Shown piece by piece: positions 22,680 through 32,564 of a DNA stretch of 64,000 nucleotides (positions are counted from its first letter, which is position 1; each line of letters opens with the position of its first letter). The stretch lies in contig CAUYUJ010011226.1 of assembly GCA_963575745.1 (NCBI GenBank), positions 240,006 through 304,005 on the forward strand, given 5' to 3'. Origin of the DNA: Prorocentrum cordatum (Eukaryota > Sar > Dinophyceae > Prorocentrales > Prorocentraceae). Below the pieces are notes generated by a model. The model was given only the letters and a program-made list of their open reading frames with translations. It had not been told where the DNA came from and did no database searches. A program made the position numbers and the translations under genes.

Positions 22680-23831
22680 TCAAAGAGAACGCCGCCTCGT
22701 CGATCTGTGCACCTGTCCTTCCTCGAAACACCCGCGCCGCAGAGCTGCGACTCTCGGGGGGCAAGACGTGAAAGGTGGCGGAGGTAATGCCGATTCCGCC
22801 GTCGAAGAGGAAGACGACCATCTTGAACGCACAGTCCGCAAAGCCGTTCGGTGCCCCTTGGCGCCCTCCCGCACTGCTTGGGCTATTGCGTCCACCGCCA
22901 CCTCGAAGTTGCAGCGCCCACGGTGGCGCATCGTGTTGGTGACAATGTACACCCCGTAAATGGCAAGGGCAGGAGGTGGGCAGCTCTTCCTTGGAGCGGG
23001 TAAGCGGGTTGACCGACAATAAACTGTGAGGTTGCAAAATATGTTCGGGTCGAGGCGCAGCTTGCGTTGGAACGCTGCGCAGACTGCTCTGCAGCGGCAA
23101 TCGTGCTCGATGCTGTCCTCGGGGCCATCACCATATCCCAAGAGACACTGCGAGCTGTGGCCCATCGATTCAAAAACGTAGAAAAAGACTGATGACTGAA
23201 TCCGCGGCGACGCCAGGCCGCCCTCGGCTTGCGGTAGGTGGCACGCGCGGCGGCCTTGCCGAGCAGGCGTGCGTTCTTGCACGCTGCCAAAGATGACTGC
23301 GTGCTGGCACCTGTCCTCCAAGGCCCACCTCTGGAGCTTCGCTCGGACCCGCGTTGCGGGCTCCAGGGCGTGGCGAGCAGCCGAGAATGCGCGCGCCGTG
23401 GCGCGCGCCGTGCGCTGGCACTCTTGCCGCCGCGCCTTGTCCTGAGCGATAGGTCGGTCGCCTGCCGGGCGCGATCGCCGCAGTCCCTCCGCGGTGGCGT
23501 GGTGCTGCAGGAGCTGGCTCTCGGCCTGCGCCAGGGTCAAGACGAAGCTGCGATTGTACCAATCGTTCCATGCGAAGCGGGAGTGTTCGCGCGGGGGGTC
23601 GCGCAGGGCCCCCTGCAATCGTTCGACGTCGGCGGGAAAACGCCCCCGGGGAGCGTGGGCGCCATCAAACTGCGCCACGCGGATCTTCGCCGCCAGGGCA
23701 TACCATCCCATATTAGTAAATGATGCTGCAAGCCCGAAAGATTCTCGCAAGGCCCACAAGTCGTCCGCGGCCGCCCATTTGCCTGGGCCCTTGGCCACCC
23801 GTCGCAAGGACTGGCCGGCCGCGGTGAGAGT
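22680..23831 (-). pseudogene. LINE C-terminal region with zinc motif
   Basis: Continues the RT in another frame (LRRVAKGPGKW, then LWALRESFGL). At 23147-23088 CLLGYGDGPEDSIEH-DC-RC resembles the C-x-x-C-H-C type motif near LINE C-termini. The following LAIYGVYIVTNTMRH (about 22930) is a further family signature. The last about 40 residues are probably beyond the original stop and low complexity. Confidence 0.7.
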
Positions 23832-24590
23832 TGCCCACGTACCCCAATGTCGGTGCGGCGAACGTGTTGTGTACCCTCGCGTTCCAATGGAACCCCCGCG
23901 ATTGGTCGTGCCAGATACCCACCCGGCCCAAATACTTCTGCCACGGTTTGTGCCACGAAGAATCGCAATTTCCGGGTCCCGTCTGGAAGCCCACGTACTT
24001 GCGGCTGGAGCACGCAGGCATGGCAGCCCACCCGGGCACCTCGTTGGTTCCGTCGAAGGTGGCGGCTTTCAGGGGAATCGCATAAAACTTGGCCATATTG
24101 AGCCTGAGACCAGATATCCTGGCAAAAACGGTACAAGTAGTAGCTAAACCTGGAGCTGCCTCCCAAAAGTCTTTGAGCACGAGGGCCGCGTCGTCCGCGC
24201 AAGCCCTGACGAAGGCCTCTGGCGTGCGCTGTTCGATGGCGTCGAGGAGCAGCTCGGCCGCGACGGCGTAGATAGGGGGCTGAAGGGGGCAGCCTTGCCG
24301 CGCGCCTGAAGACATGTTGAACCTCGTGAACGTCTGGCCCTTTAACAAGACATTGCGCCGGCACTCGTTGTACAAGCTCCGCAACGCATTCACCGCGTTC
24401 GCGGGGGCCCCGCTATGCACCAAACATTCGTGTATATACAGCTGCGGAATTGAAGGAAACACAGGCTCAAAATCCAGGAGCACCGCTGCGGCGTTGTCGT
24501 CTTGCAGGGAGCGCAGCATCATCGCCGACTCAACCTCGAGCGAATCCTTCAGGATAGACCGGCCGCGAAGAAAACCTCGCTGCCTCTCGC
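23713..24590 (-). pseudogene. LINE reverse transcriptase catalytic core
   Basis: The frame starts with QRGFLRGRSIL, the conserved finger motif of dinoflagellate LINEs. Motif A is LLDFEPVFPSI (Asp codon about 24474), motif B is GARQGCPLQPPIYAV (about 24303-24270), and motif C is CADDAALVL (24201-24180), with Cys where Tyr or Phe is usual but both catalytic Asp kept. KFYAIPL near 24080 fits motif D. Near 23825 the homology leaves this frame for the one ending at 22680, so the protein cannot be made without two frame corrections. The core itself has no stop codon. Confidence 0.82.
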
Positions 24591-24841
24591 GGACGATCGC
24601 AAAGGCGTTCCTCCCATCGAAATCTCATTGAATTTGCAACTATCCTGTTGTCGCAGTTGACGATGGACAGCGGGCGGGTATCCGCTGCCTGGAAATACGT
24701 TCCCATCTGCTCCCCTGGCGATGACGTTGACGGAGGCAACGGTGCTCTCAAACGGGCGATGTCTCCTCTGGACAGTATCTCCCAGGCTTCGTCTATCAGC
24801 GCAGTGACCCTCCAGGTGGGTGTGGGTGAGGGAAAAGACAT
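24530..24841 (-). pseudogene. LINE reverse transcriptase, N-terminal part (first frame)
   Basis: The frame has 103 codons. The part RPLSIVNCDNRIVANSMRF (about residues 56-74) matches the RT region before motif A, where LINEs read RPI-x-L-x-N-x-x-x-K. After residue 80 the frame turns to noise, because the homologous sequence moves to the next frame near 24600 (a small indel). It joins the frame at 23713-24590. Confidence 0.65.
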
Positions 24842-24884
24842 GTAAGGGATGTGGGAAGATCGGGATTGGCCTGTGAGGACAAGA

Positions 24885-24905
24885 CTTGAGCCAAAATGGT
24901 CATGG
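24885..24905 (-). other. relict dinoflagellate spliced-leader sequence
   Basis: On the minus strand this 21-mer ends in CCATTTTGGCTCAAG, the invariant 3' part of the dinoflagellate spliced leader, and starts CCATGA where the leader has CCGTAG; I count 18 of 21 matches. It lies about 45 bases upstream of the first LINE codons I recognise. Genomic leader relics joined to gene sequence are the accepted sign of reverse transcription of a trans-spliced mRNA in dinoflagellates. Confidence 0.75.
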
Positions 24906-25425
24906 CCCGGTCTCCCCCCCCATACGCACTATCAAGCTCAGGACTTTGGGGGGCTCACCAAAGTCACTCGCCAGAGGCACTCGATGGCACAGTGCCCCGA
25001 AAAACAATGAGCTTGAAGTGGGGGGGCCGGGCTATCCACCTTGCCTGGAAGGTCGAATAGAAACAGTGAAACATGGTTCTGGCACGATGGACTCCGTCCT
25101 CGTGCCTGGATCAATTATCTTGCGCCGGCAACTGCAGCACAAAATGGAGCGGGTGGTCGCTCCTCTCTGGCCAGATGGCGTTCCTTCAAAAGGCAGTCGC
25201 CGGCACTGTGAGAGTTGGACGCTGAGGCAAAAGAGAAAGCTCCTTCAGCGCTGCCCGCGCTACGGAACCTCGACTCGCCTCTTCTCTGGGCACACTGAGC
25301 GCGGAGCGGGGAAGGACAGCCAACCATGGGAAACCTACTGGAACTGTCGCCTCAACTCGGCCCTGCAACACACCTTGGTCCGGGGGATCCTCTTTCCTCC
25401 CCTGAATGGAGGACCCGCAGCCACC
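24906..25425. other. complex sequence between LINE and 101-bp repeat
   Basis: A plus-strand frame open from 24886 runs through this stretch into the 101-bp repeat. Its first about 170 codons show no domain I can name. Confidence 0.45.
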
Positions 25426-26245
25426 CAGGGACGGCGAGGTCCCGTTCAGATCCGCGCGGTGCCTCACTCCGCAGGACCCGCCAGCAGCCCTCGAAACTGG
25501 CGACGGTTTCGCAGACCGCAGCCCCCCAAGGACGGCGAGGTCCCGCTCAGATCCGCGCGGTGCCTCACTCCGCAGGACCCACCAGTAACCATCGAAAATT
25601 GCGACAATTTCGCAGATCGCAGCCCCCCCAAGGACGGGGAGGTCCCGCTCAGATCCGCGCGGTGCCTCACTCCGCAGGACCCACCAGCAGCCCTCGAAAA
25701 TGGCGACGGTTTCGCAGATCGCAGCCCCCCAGGGACGGCGAGGTCCCGCTCAGATCCGCGCGGTGCCTCACTCCGCAGGACCCACCAGCAGCCCTCGAAA
25801 GTGGCGACAATTTCGCAGATCGCAGCCCCCCAGGGACGGCGAGGTCCCGCTCAGATCCGCGCGGTGCCCTCACTCCACAGGACCCACCAGCAACCCTCGA
25901 AAGTGGCGACAATTTCGCAGATCGCAGCCCCCCAGGGACGGCGAGGTCCCGCTCAGATCCGCGCGGTGCCTCACTCCGCAGGACCCACTAGCAGCCCTCG
26001 AAAGTGGCGACGGTTTCGCAGACCGCAGCCCCCCAGGGACGGCGAGGTCCCGCTCAGATCCGCGCGGTGCCTCACTCCGCAGGACCCACCAGCAGCCCTC
26101 GAAAATGGCGACGGTTTCGCAGACCGCAGGCCCCCAGGGACGGCGAGGTCTCGCTCAGATCCGCGCGGTGCCTCACTCCGCAGGACCCACCAGCAGCCCT
26201 CGAAAGTGGCGACAGTTTCGCAGATCGCAGCCCCCATCGTCGGCG
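25426..26245 (+). repeat. 101-102-bp tandem repeat, eight copies
   Basis: The unit holds acggcgaggtcccgctcag, atccgcgcggtgcctcactc, cgcaggacccaccagcagcc, ctcgaaaatggcgac and tttcgcagatcgcagcccc. Phase points lie at 25431, 25532, 25634, 25735, 25836, 25938, 26039 and 26140. The period is not a multiple of three, yet the plus frame 24886-26613 stays open for 575 codons because the unit has no stop in any forward frame; successive copies are read in different frames. Confidence 0.95.
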
Positions 26246-26654
26246 AAGAGAGGGCCGCGGCTCCCCAGGGACGGCGACCACAAGGGGGGTCGGGAGAAGG
26301 ACGCGACCACACCCCTCTATTCAAAACGATTACCCAACCAAGGAGGGCTGGGACAAAGAAAATGGAGCAGATATCTATTCTCATATGCACAAAGAGCTCA
26401 GAGGCGATTCATTCCCGTCCCGTTCGAGATTTGTCGGGCTGGTTCGCTCGGAACATCCTCAACATTCGGAAACTCGGTGGCACCCATCACGCAGATCGCG
26501 ACGTCACGATCCAAACACACAGTTTTTTCACACATGATATCACATCTCCTTCAACAGCACAATACAATTCAATGATTATGAGCCCGATTCTTCGACACTT
26601 GCAGTTTGCCTGAGGCATCAAGCACTTTCGCCTGCGACATCCTCCCAACACCGA
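26246..26654. other. complex sequence, no recognised gene
   Basis: It contains at 26485-26525 a single diverged unit of the 72-bp repeat of 2506-2790. Nothing else is recognised. Confidence 0.5.
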
Positions 26655-27015
26655 GCCCCGCAGTGCAACCCACATAACACACACATAACACACACACACA
26701 TCACCCAACATACACCACACACAACATACACCCAGAACGCACCCACACGACATTTACAAACACATAGCGCACAGAGAACACACACACACACACACTCTCG
26801 CACGCACACATACACACATCGTACACAATACAGCCAACACAAGCAACACACAATGCACACACAACACACACCTAACACACATTAATCGCATACCACACAT
26901 ACCCCCCCCACACACACAGGCACACACACATCTCGCACATAACACACAACACACAACACGCGCACACAACGCACAGCAGACACAACGCAAACCTTACGCA
27001 CATATCACACACATA
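26655..27015. repeat. acacac-rich simple repeat
   Basis: Irregular CA-rich tract (acacacacac, acaacacac, cataacacac) of about 360 bp. The Cys/Val frames on minus are artefacts. Confidence 0.92.
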
Positions 27016-27123
27016 TCCTGCGCATGTGTCTGCATGAGTCTGGGCACGCATGTGCCACTTATATACACGTATATAGGCATAGTCATATCTCATACTGTTA
27101 CACTTGCACACCGAGAGGGGAAC

Positions 27124-27124
<1 letters not shown>

Positions 27125-27160
<36 letters not shown>

Positions 27161-27209
27161 ATGTACAGAGAAATAAAAAGAAATACGCAGATGGAGAGGG
27201 AGAGGGCGA

Positions 27210-27243
<34 letters not shown>

Positions 27244-27316
27244 GGGAAACAAACATCAAGACAGAGACACATCTATACTGAGTCAGACGCAAACGAAAAT
27301 AACATGGACACTGTGC

Positions 27317-27345
<29 letters not shown>
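27125..27345. repeat. (CT)n, (AT)n and (GA)n microsatellites
   Basis: (ct)n at about 27127-27158, (ct)n plus (at)n at 27211-27243 and (ga)n at 27319-27341, separated by short unique segments. Confidence 0.93.
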
Positions 27346-27347
<2 letters not shown>

Positions 27348-27564
27348 TGGCGACCCTACAGCTAATGGACATGGTTATGGCAGTGGATCGCACCAGAAGA
27401 GATTGTGCACGGAAGGGGCGTAACTCTGCGAGGACAAGGTCACCACTGCGGAGAAAAACATCCGAACAACCAAACGCAATGGGTAACGAAAGCGGCGCAT
27501 TGACAATCCAGTGTGTCACATATCAAGTGTCCCTATCAAATCTACACTATATACGTATCATACA

Positions 27565-27780
27565 GATGCGTTTTACGTCAGGCGTTTACTAGCCAGCGGT
27601 CAGATCGTTCGTTACTGCTCAAGAGTGCGCTTCACGAGAGCTTTTGGGGCCGCGCGCCAGGACCGACGCGCGAACGCACAACTGCAAGGGCCGAACGCCT
27701 CCCCGCCCCCCACGAGAGGACCGCAAGACCCGTAGCATCGGAGAGCGAAGGGGGGGCACTACGCTACTCCCTGGGCTGAG
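27565..27780 (+). repeat. ~200-bp direct duplication, copy 1
   Basis: Collinear with 27910-28175: gcgttttacgtcaggcgt, tcacgagagcttttgggg, gaccgacgcgcgaac, ctgcaagggccgaac, gaccgcaagacccgtagcat and ggggcactacgctactcc. Confidence 0.85.
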
Positions 27781-27909
27781 CACCGGGAGCGAATAAGGTC
27801 GAGCTCCTGCGAGAGGGTGGTCAGCGGGTGGAGCCCAAAGAGGCTACGAGTAGGAAGCGGCGATCGGACCAAGGATGCACCTACGCTCATACACTTAACG
27901 CGTGATACT

Positions 27910-28175
27910 GTCATGCGTTTTACGTCAAGCGTCCATTCGCAGATAGCTCGCTAGTGCCCACAATACCCCCCCCCCTCCAAATGCGGACGAGGTCCAGACC
28001 GAGTCCTAGGGGATCAGCTGCGCCTCGCGAGAGCCTTCGGGGAACGGTCCAAGACCAACGCGCGAACACGCGTCTGCAAAGGCCGACCCCCCTTCCACCC
28101 GCCCCCCCCCCCCGAGTGGGCCGCAGGACCCGTGGCATCCAAAAGTGAGGAGGGGGGTACTGCGCTACTCCAACA
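27910..28175 (+). repeat. ~200-bp direct duplication, copy 2
   Basis: Partner of 27565-27780, about 345 bp downstream. It has gcgttttacgtcaagcgt at the left end and gggtactgcgctactcc at the right end, with an extra C-rich insert near 27962. Confidence 0.85.
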
Positions 28176-28489
28176 CCCCCTAATCGCGACCTGAAGAAAC
28201 TGCCTCTTGAGTTCCATTATCAACGCTCCCCTCCACTGTACCATGGCCCCTAAGGCCGGAACGTAAATACAAGTATTCACGCGTCAAGTCACTGCAAGCT
28301 GGATCCGATAGTATACCTGATCATAGCCGAAGGATTGGGAAACAATGGCAAGCAGGCGTGGTAGTCGAGGAATTCCATTTGTTTGCGCACCAATTTCATA
28401 CCATATACGATGCGCGATCATTACCGAAAAGGAGGCGCGCAGGACGTCGAGCCCGTGTCGGACCCTGCTCGCCTGCGCGCCCCTGGCCG

Positions 28490-29300
28490 GGGCGTGCGCG
28501 AGGTCGGCCACTGCGTCCTCCGCGGAGATGCGGGCCGCCAGGCTGCTGGCCCATCCCCCGCGCGACAAGGTACCTTCCATGCTTCGAGCGCGCAAAAGAT
28601 ACTCGGGAGCGCCACCGCGGTGGCAACTGTGCCAGCTAAGCGGAGCGGGCGCACGAAACCGAGGCCTTCCATGCGAGCGCGCAGGGCCGTGCGCAGCTGG
28701 TACGGGGATCGCGCCGTCAAGCGCTCAGCGCAGGGAAGCCTGGCCAGCATCGTCCGCAGCAGCTGCAGAGCGATGGGCGACCTGATCACCGCCGCCCTGG
28801 CCGCGTCGCGCCCCGCCGTCGCGTCAGGTGGGGCGATGAGGAGGGCGGCACAGGCCCCGCGGATGGCGACGTCCTCGCAGTGCTGGGAGAAGGCCTCGCC
28901 GCCGCTGAGCAGGCCTTGGGAAAGGCCGCCATGAGGAAGCGCGCGATGTCGATGCAACCTGCCTCCGCGCACAGGCTTGCCATGTCGCCGACGGTCTTCG
29001 GCGTGAAGGACAGCGCCGGGGCCGCAGTCTCGCGCTTCCGCCGGGTCTCCAGCAGCGCCCAGCTGAGGTCCCGCTTGCGACGCACGCACGGGCCGAATAA
29101 GCACGCCCCCGCGGCGGTGTTGTCGGCTGCCGCAGTGCCCAAGCCAGCGGCCCACTTGGCCTAGAAGTAACCGGCCGCCAGTGCGTCGGCATCCTCGCCC
29201 TCCTCGCCGAGCGCCTCGAAGCCTGCCTCGGGTGCGCCGTGGTGCTCCAGCAAGCGTGTGATCGCGCCGAGGTAGCGATGCCTTGTCGCAGGGCCTATTC
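28490..29300 (-). pseudogene. retroelement 1 tyrosine recombinase remnant
   Basis: The core-binding part reads RHRYLGAITRLLEHHGAP (about 29280-29230) and continues in frame past a TAG stop (29163-29161) into the SFTPKTVGDMASL and IARFLMAAFP helices (about 29010-28930). The catalytic part (RGACAALLIAPPDATAGRD, then SPIALQLLRTMLARLP and SPYQLRTALRARMEGLG) lies in another frame at about 28860-28650. The final helix reads GWASSLAARISAEDAVADL (28558-28502); the position where YR proteins carry the nucleophilic Tyr (ARIY-x-E) is Ser here (TCC, 28524-28526). The domain is therefore frameshifted, interrupted and catalytically unlikely. Confidence 0.6.
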
Positions 29301-29599
29301 GGAGGGGGGCGAGGGTCTGGCCGCGCGATGTCGCCTCGGAGAGGGCGGCGCCAGCTGGCGCGCGCCAGCTCCGGCATTGCCAGTGGCCTTGTCAGCGCGC
29401 CCACCTCGACCAGCAACGCCAGCGCCATCCATGAAACAATACAAACGCTGAAGGTGTTCCCGAAGAGGGCGGCCTGCGCGCCCGAACAGTCCTGCTTATT
29501 CGAGCCCTTCGTGGCAACGAGCGCGCGGCCCGCGCCGGGGCCCAGCGCCGCGTCGCGGCGTTCGGCGCGGGAGGGCGGGCGAAGAGCTGCGCTGGAGCC

Positions 29600-30110
29600 C
29601 ACGTCGCGCCGCGTATCTCTCCTCGTGCAGCGCCGCGTGGTATCGGAAGGGGTCGGCCTACCAGCGCGCCCTCGCGGCCTCGGAGTCCCGCCGCAGGTCT
29701 CTCGGCGCCGACAGAAACTTTGCCCGCGGCCAGCAGCGCGCGACCGCGCGGGGAAAGGCCAGGAGCGCCCAGCCACTCGGCGGCGCCGCCCCTCGAATCC
29801 AGGTCGGGCAGCGGCGGCCCGGCAGAGACGACCTCGCAGCAGCCGCCCCTCTTCGCCGCTGACGGCGGGGCCGCCCCTGGCCGGCGGCGGGGCGCCAGCG
29901 TTGGCGAGCGCGCGCGGTCGGGCTCAACTTCAGGGGCCTCGCTCATGGCCAGCCTGCTGTTCTCCGTCATGCTTGCTGCGTTTTCGACGAGCCACCTCAG
30001 CTTGCCGCCGAAGGCTGCCAGGGGGGGCCCCGGCAGCCGCGGCGCCTCGCATAACGGGCAGAACTTCGCCGCGCCGCGCAGGCCTGCGCGCTGCGCGCTC
30101 GGCCTGACGA
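29600..30110 (-). pseudogene. retroelement 1 cytosine-methyltransferase-like domain remnant
   Basis: Between the RNase H and YR parts, the frame around 30060-29900 reads KFCPLCEAPRLPG, then LRWLVENAASMTENSR. The ENAASM part resembles motif VI (E-N-V) of C5 DNA methyltransferases, and a following APRRRPG could be the R-P-R motif. Motif I and the catalytic Pro-Cys of motif IV are not visible, perhaps because of frame damage. The alternative is a non-MTase linker. Capture of cytosine methyltransferases by dinoflagellate retroelements has been reported, so the reading is plausible but only moderately supported. Confidence 0.45.
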
Positions 30111-30349
30111 GGTCCCGGCATAGGAGCGAGGCACAGCTCGATCTCGCCCTGGTAGGCGTCGCGCAGCTTCGCCGCGAGCTCGGCCGCGGCCCGCGCGGCG
30201 TCGCCCCAGTCGAGCGCGCCTGGCCACCTCGGGCGCGCGACCCCGCGCGCCTCGGCGCCCGTCTCGGGCGGCCCTCCGACGCATCCGCGAATGGGAGATC
30301 GACCGCGGCATCGGCGGGTCGGAGATGGGCTGCGGGTGGCGGGCCCCGA

Positions 30350-32130
30350 CGCTGAGCTACTCTTCGATGGTCGCCGCGTTGGCCAGGCTGGGGCCCGCCT
30401 CAGCCCTGGGGCCAGTCGACGGCTGACGTCGCCGCCAAACTCCGACGCGTCGGAGACTGTGGCCAAGCCCTCGGCGTTCGCCCTCAGCGACGTCGGCGCC
30501 ATTGGCATGAGCATGATGGCCGCCGGCAGTTCCTCGACCGCTGCCGCCGAATAGCGGGCGCCCGCCCGCCGCGAGCTCGGCCGCCACGCGTCGTTGGGCA
30601 CGCTGAACAGCGGCCCCCTGCACTCGAGGATCCTCGCGAAGCGGCCCGGGGTCGTCGTCGCCGGGCGCCGCGGGGCCACGTCGGGCCTGAGAGGCGCCGA
30701 GCGCGTCGCCGCCGCCCCCGGTGTCTTGGCCGGGGGCGCCGCCAAGCGGCCCGCGGCGCCGTCGACGGGCGCGCTCGCGCGTTCGACCCGCAGCTGCCGG
30801 CAGCGCGCCTTCTCGGGCGAGATGCCACCCCAGCTCTGTCGTAGCTGGCCCCCGCCTTGACGTAGAGTTCCGCGCGGACCCCCGCGAGTCGCCTGGCCCG
30901 CGCCTCCTGGGCGATCTCGGGCGCGTCGAAGTCGTCGATGTAGACCTGCCGCCGGCGGCAGTCAGCGCCCTCGGCAGCGGCGACCGCGGGTCGAGGTGAA
31001 TCCTCGAACCGCCCACCCCGCAGCGGGAGGCCAGCGCCCAGCGGCGGCGGGAAGCGGCGCGGCCGTCGATGGACGCGCTGGTAGACGGGCACCGCCAGCG
31101 ACCAGCCCATAGCGATAATGGCAGACGCCAGGCGCACTAGGGCTCGCTCCGACCGAAGAGCTGTCTTGCAAGAGGTCGGCCGACCGCCGTGCACCTGTGC
31201 CGGGCACGAGGGGCCCGCCGGACGAAGGTCCCCCTCTGGTCGTCGCCCGGCCATCTAGGACGCGCAGCGACGCCCGGCTCGTCGACGCCGCCAGCGTGGC
31301 CGCCTCGCCGACGCGGGGCCGCAGAATAGCGTTGCCCCGCACCATATTCGGGATGGGGCTGGTCACCCGCGAAGACTCGGGGCCAGGCCCCCCCCCCCCC
31401 CCCTGTCTTCCCGGCGGCGAGCAATCCGTCTAGCAGCGCGTGGCCGCGCGCACGCGGACGAGGTCCTCGGCGGGGGGGCACCGTGGATATGCCCTGGTCG
31501 ACAAGGTGCAGCGCGAGCATCTCCCACTCATGCTGGGACCGCCATTGACGCGCGCCCGTTGCATCGGGTTAGGCCAATCCGCTTCAACCTTCAGCGCCTT
31601 CCGCTCCGCAACATCGGGCTCGACAGAGTCGATGGCATTCAACGTCGCGGCGTGGTCGCGCTCGGTCAAGCCATGGGGAAACTCTGTTAACGCGCAATGC
31701 AGCGCTCGCATCGTCGGTTCTCGCCACTTCTTCCGCTAGCGGGGGCACCGTGACGACCTCGAACGGGAACTGGGCAAACTCCTGTCCGAATGCGGATGAG
31801 CGCCATCGCGGTCTCTTGGGCCAAGGCGAACTTCACCCCATTTGCGGTAGGACGCCCGCGCGGCCCCGCAGTGCATGAAATTGATGCCCAGGGCGCTCAG
31901 GTAGCTCCAGGCCTCGGTCAAGACAACCTTGGCCACTTCAGATGAGCGCGCGCTCTGGTGCCATCCCGCAACTTCGGAGAGAATGGGCAGGGGCAGCGGC
32001 AAGATGTCACGAACGCGGCCGCCGCTCCCCTGCAAGGTGGGCGCCTGACTGGTGAACTCCTGCGCGAAGGTCCCCAGGCTGCCAGGGTGCGCTCGGGCGA
32101 GGTACACGGGGGATACGGCCAAGCCGACGC
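30350..32130 (-). pseudogene. retroelement 1 reverse transcriptase and start of RNase H
   Basis: Pieces in order: VLTEAWSYLSALGINFMHCG (31921-31862), GHALLDGLLAAGKTGG (about 31450-31400), IPNMVRGNAILRPRVGEAA (about 31360), LASAIIAMGWSLAVPVYQR (about 31134-31075), QVYIDDFDAPEI (30948-30915), then FARILECRGPLFSVPNDAW (about 30635-30580) and TVSDASEFGGDV (about 30460-30425). These match in order an RT palm with catalytic YIDD followed by an RNase H-type Asp. They lie in different frames, which shows at least four indels. Function if intact: copying element RNA into DNA. Confidence 0.65.
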
Positions 32131-32564
32131 ATCAACTTCGCCCGGGCCAGCAATCCCACGGACGCCTCGGCCGTCGCACCACGATGCTGACCCCCGCTGG
32201 CGGCGCCAGTGCCGCTTCCGCCAAAAACGGGGGAGGTCGGCGGTTCGGCCCCCCCCCCCACGGCAGATCACCGCCAGGAATCGGCGCCGGGCCGACCCTG
32301 GCCTCGGCCCCGCCTCGGGCCGCTCGGTCTGAACCTTGGATGGAAGCCTCTCCACCGCCATCATTGCCGCCAGCTTCGCCTTATGGGCAGCGCTGGTCTC
32401 GCCCTCGCGCCTCGGCATCTAGCGGCGGAGGTCTGCCCGCGAGCGCCGCGGATCTGGCTCCAGCCGCTTCTCGCGAAACTTCGCCGTGGCCCGCGCCTGC
32501 GCCAGCTCGTCGCCCAGCAGCTGCGGCACGCGGGCAACTGCTCCAGCCTTGACGAGGGGCTCCG

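Larger units (their letters stand above)
22680..24905 (-). mobile_element. LINE copy with a spliced-leader relic at its 5' side
   Basis: Read on minus, the copy begins at 24905 with a 21-nt spliced-leader-like sequence. It continues into LINE coding sequence that starts inside the RT domain and runs through the RT catalytic core and the C-terminal zinc motif, ending near 22680-22840 beside a 24-bp satellite. The coding sequence changes frame near 24600 and again near 23825, so the copy is dead. The endonuclease domain expected upstream of RT is missing, which means either a 5' truncation or a processed transcript. See the separate entries for the domains. Confidence 0.75.
28280..32420 (-). 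mobile_element. decayed tyrosine-recombinase retroelement 1 (RT, RNase H, MTase-like, YR)
   Basis: Read on minus, the order is an N-terminal region (about 32420-31700), RT with palm motif YIDDF (30942-30928), the RNase H first acidic motif SDASEFGG (30454-30431), a cytosine-methyltransferase-like piece with WLVENAASM (about 29993-29967), and a tyrosine recombinase (about 29290-28490). The homologous sequence passes among the three minus frames many times, so no single open frame, including the 451-codon one at 28421-29776, represents the protein. RT plus YR is the arrangement of DIRS/Ngaro-type elements; assignment to a named clade would need a tree. I saw no terminal repeats. Confidence 0.65.

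Noticed and set aside
20210-23100. Minus-strand open frames of 692 and 752 codons
   Set aside because: They lie over the 24-bp satellite, several frames are open at once on both strands, and unit spacing shifts the frame. The last part of the longer frame overlaps out-of-frame LINE sequence.
24886-26613. A 575-codon plus frame
   Set aside because: It runs through a 101-bp tandem repeat whose copies are read in successive frames, so no conserved protein repeat results.
27125-27345. Possible promoter TATA-like tatatatata
   Set aside because: It is part of a (CT)n(AT)n microsatellite, and dinoflagellate genes generally lack a canonical TATA box.
28421-29776. A 451-codon minus frame as a single gene
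   Set aside because: Only its C-terminal part matches the recombinase; the rest is read out of frame relative to clear homologous pieces in other frames.
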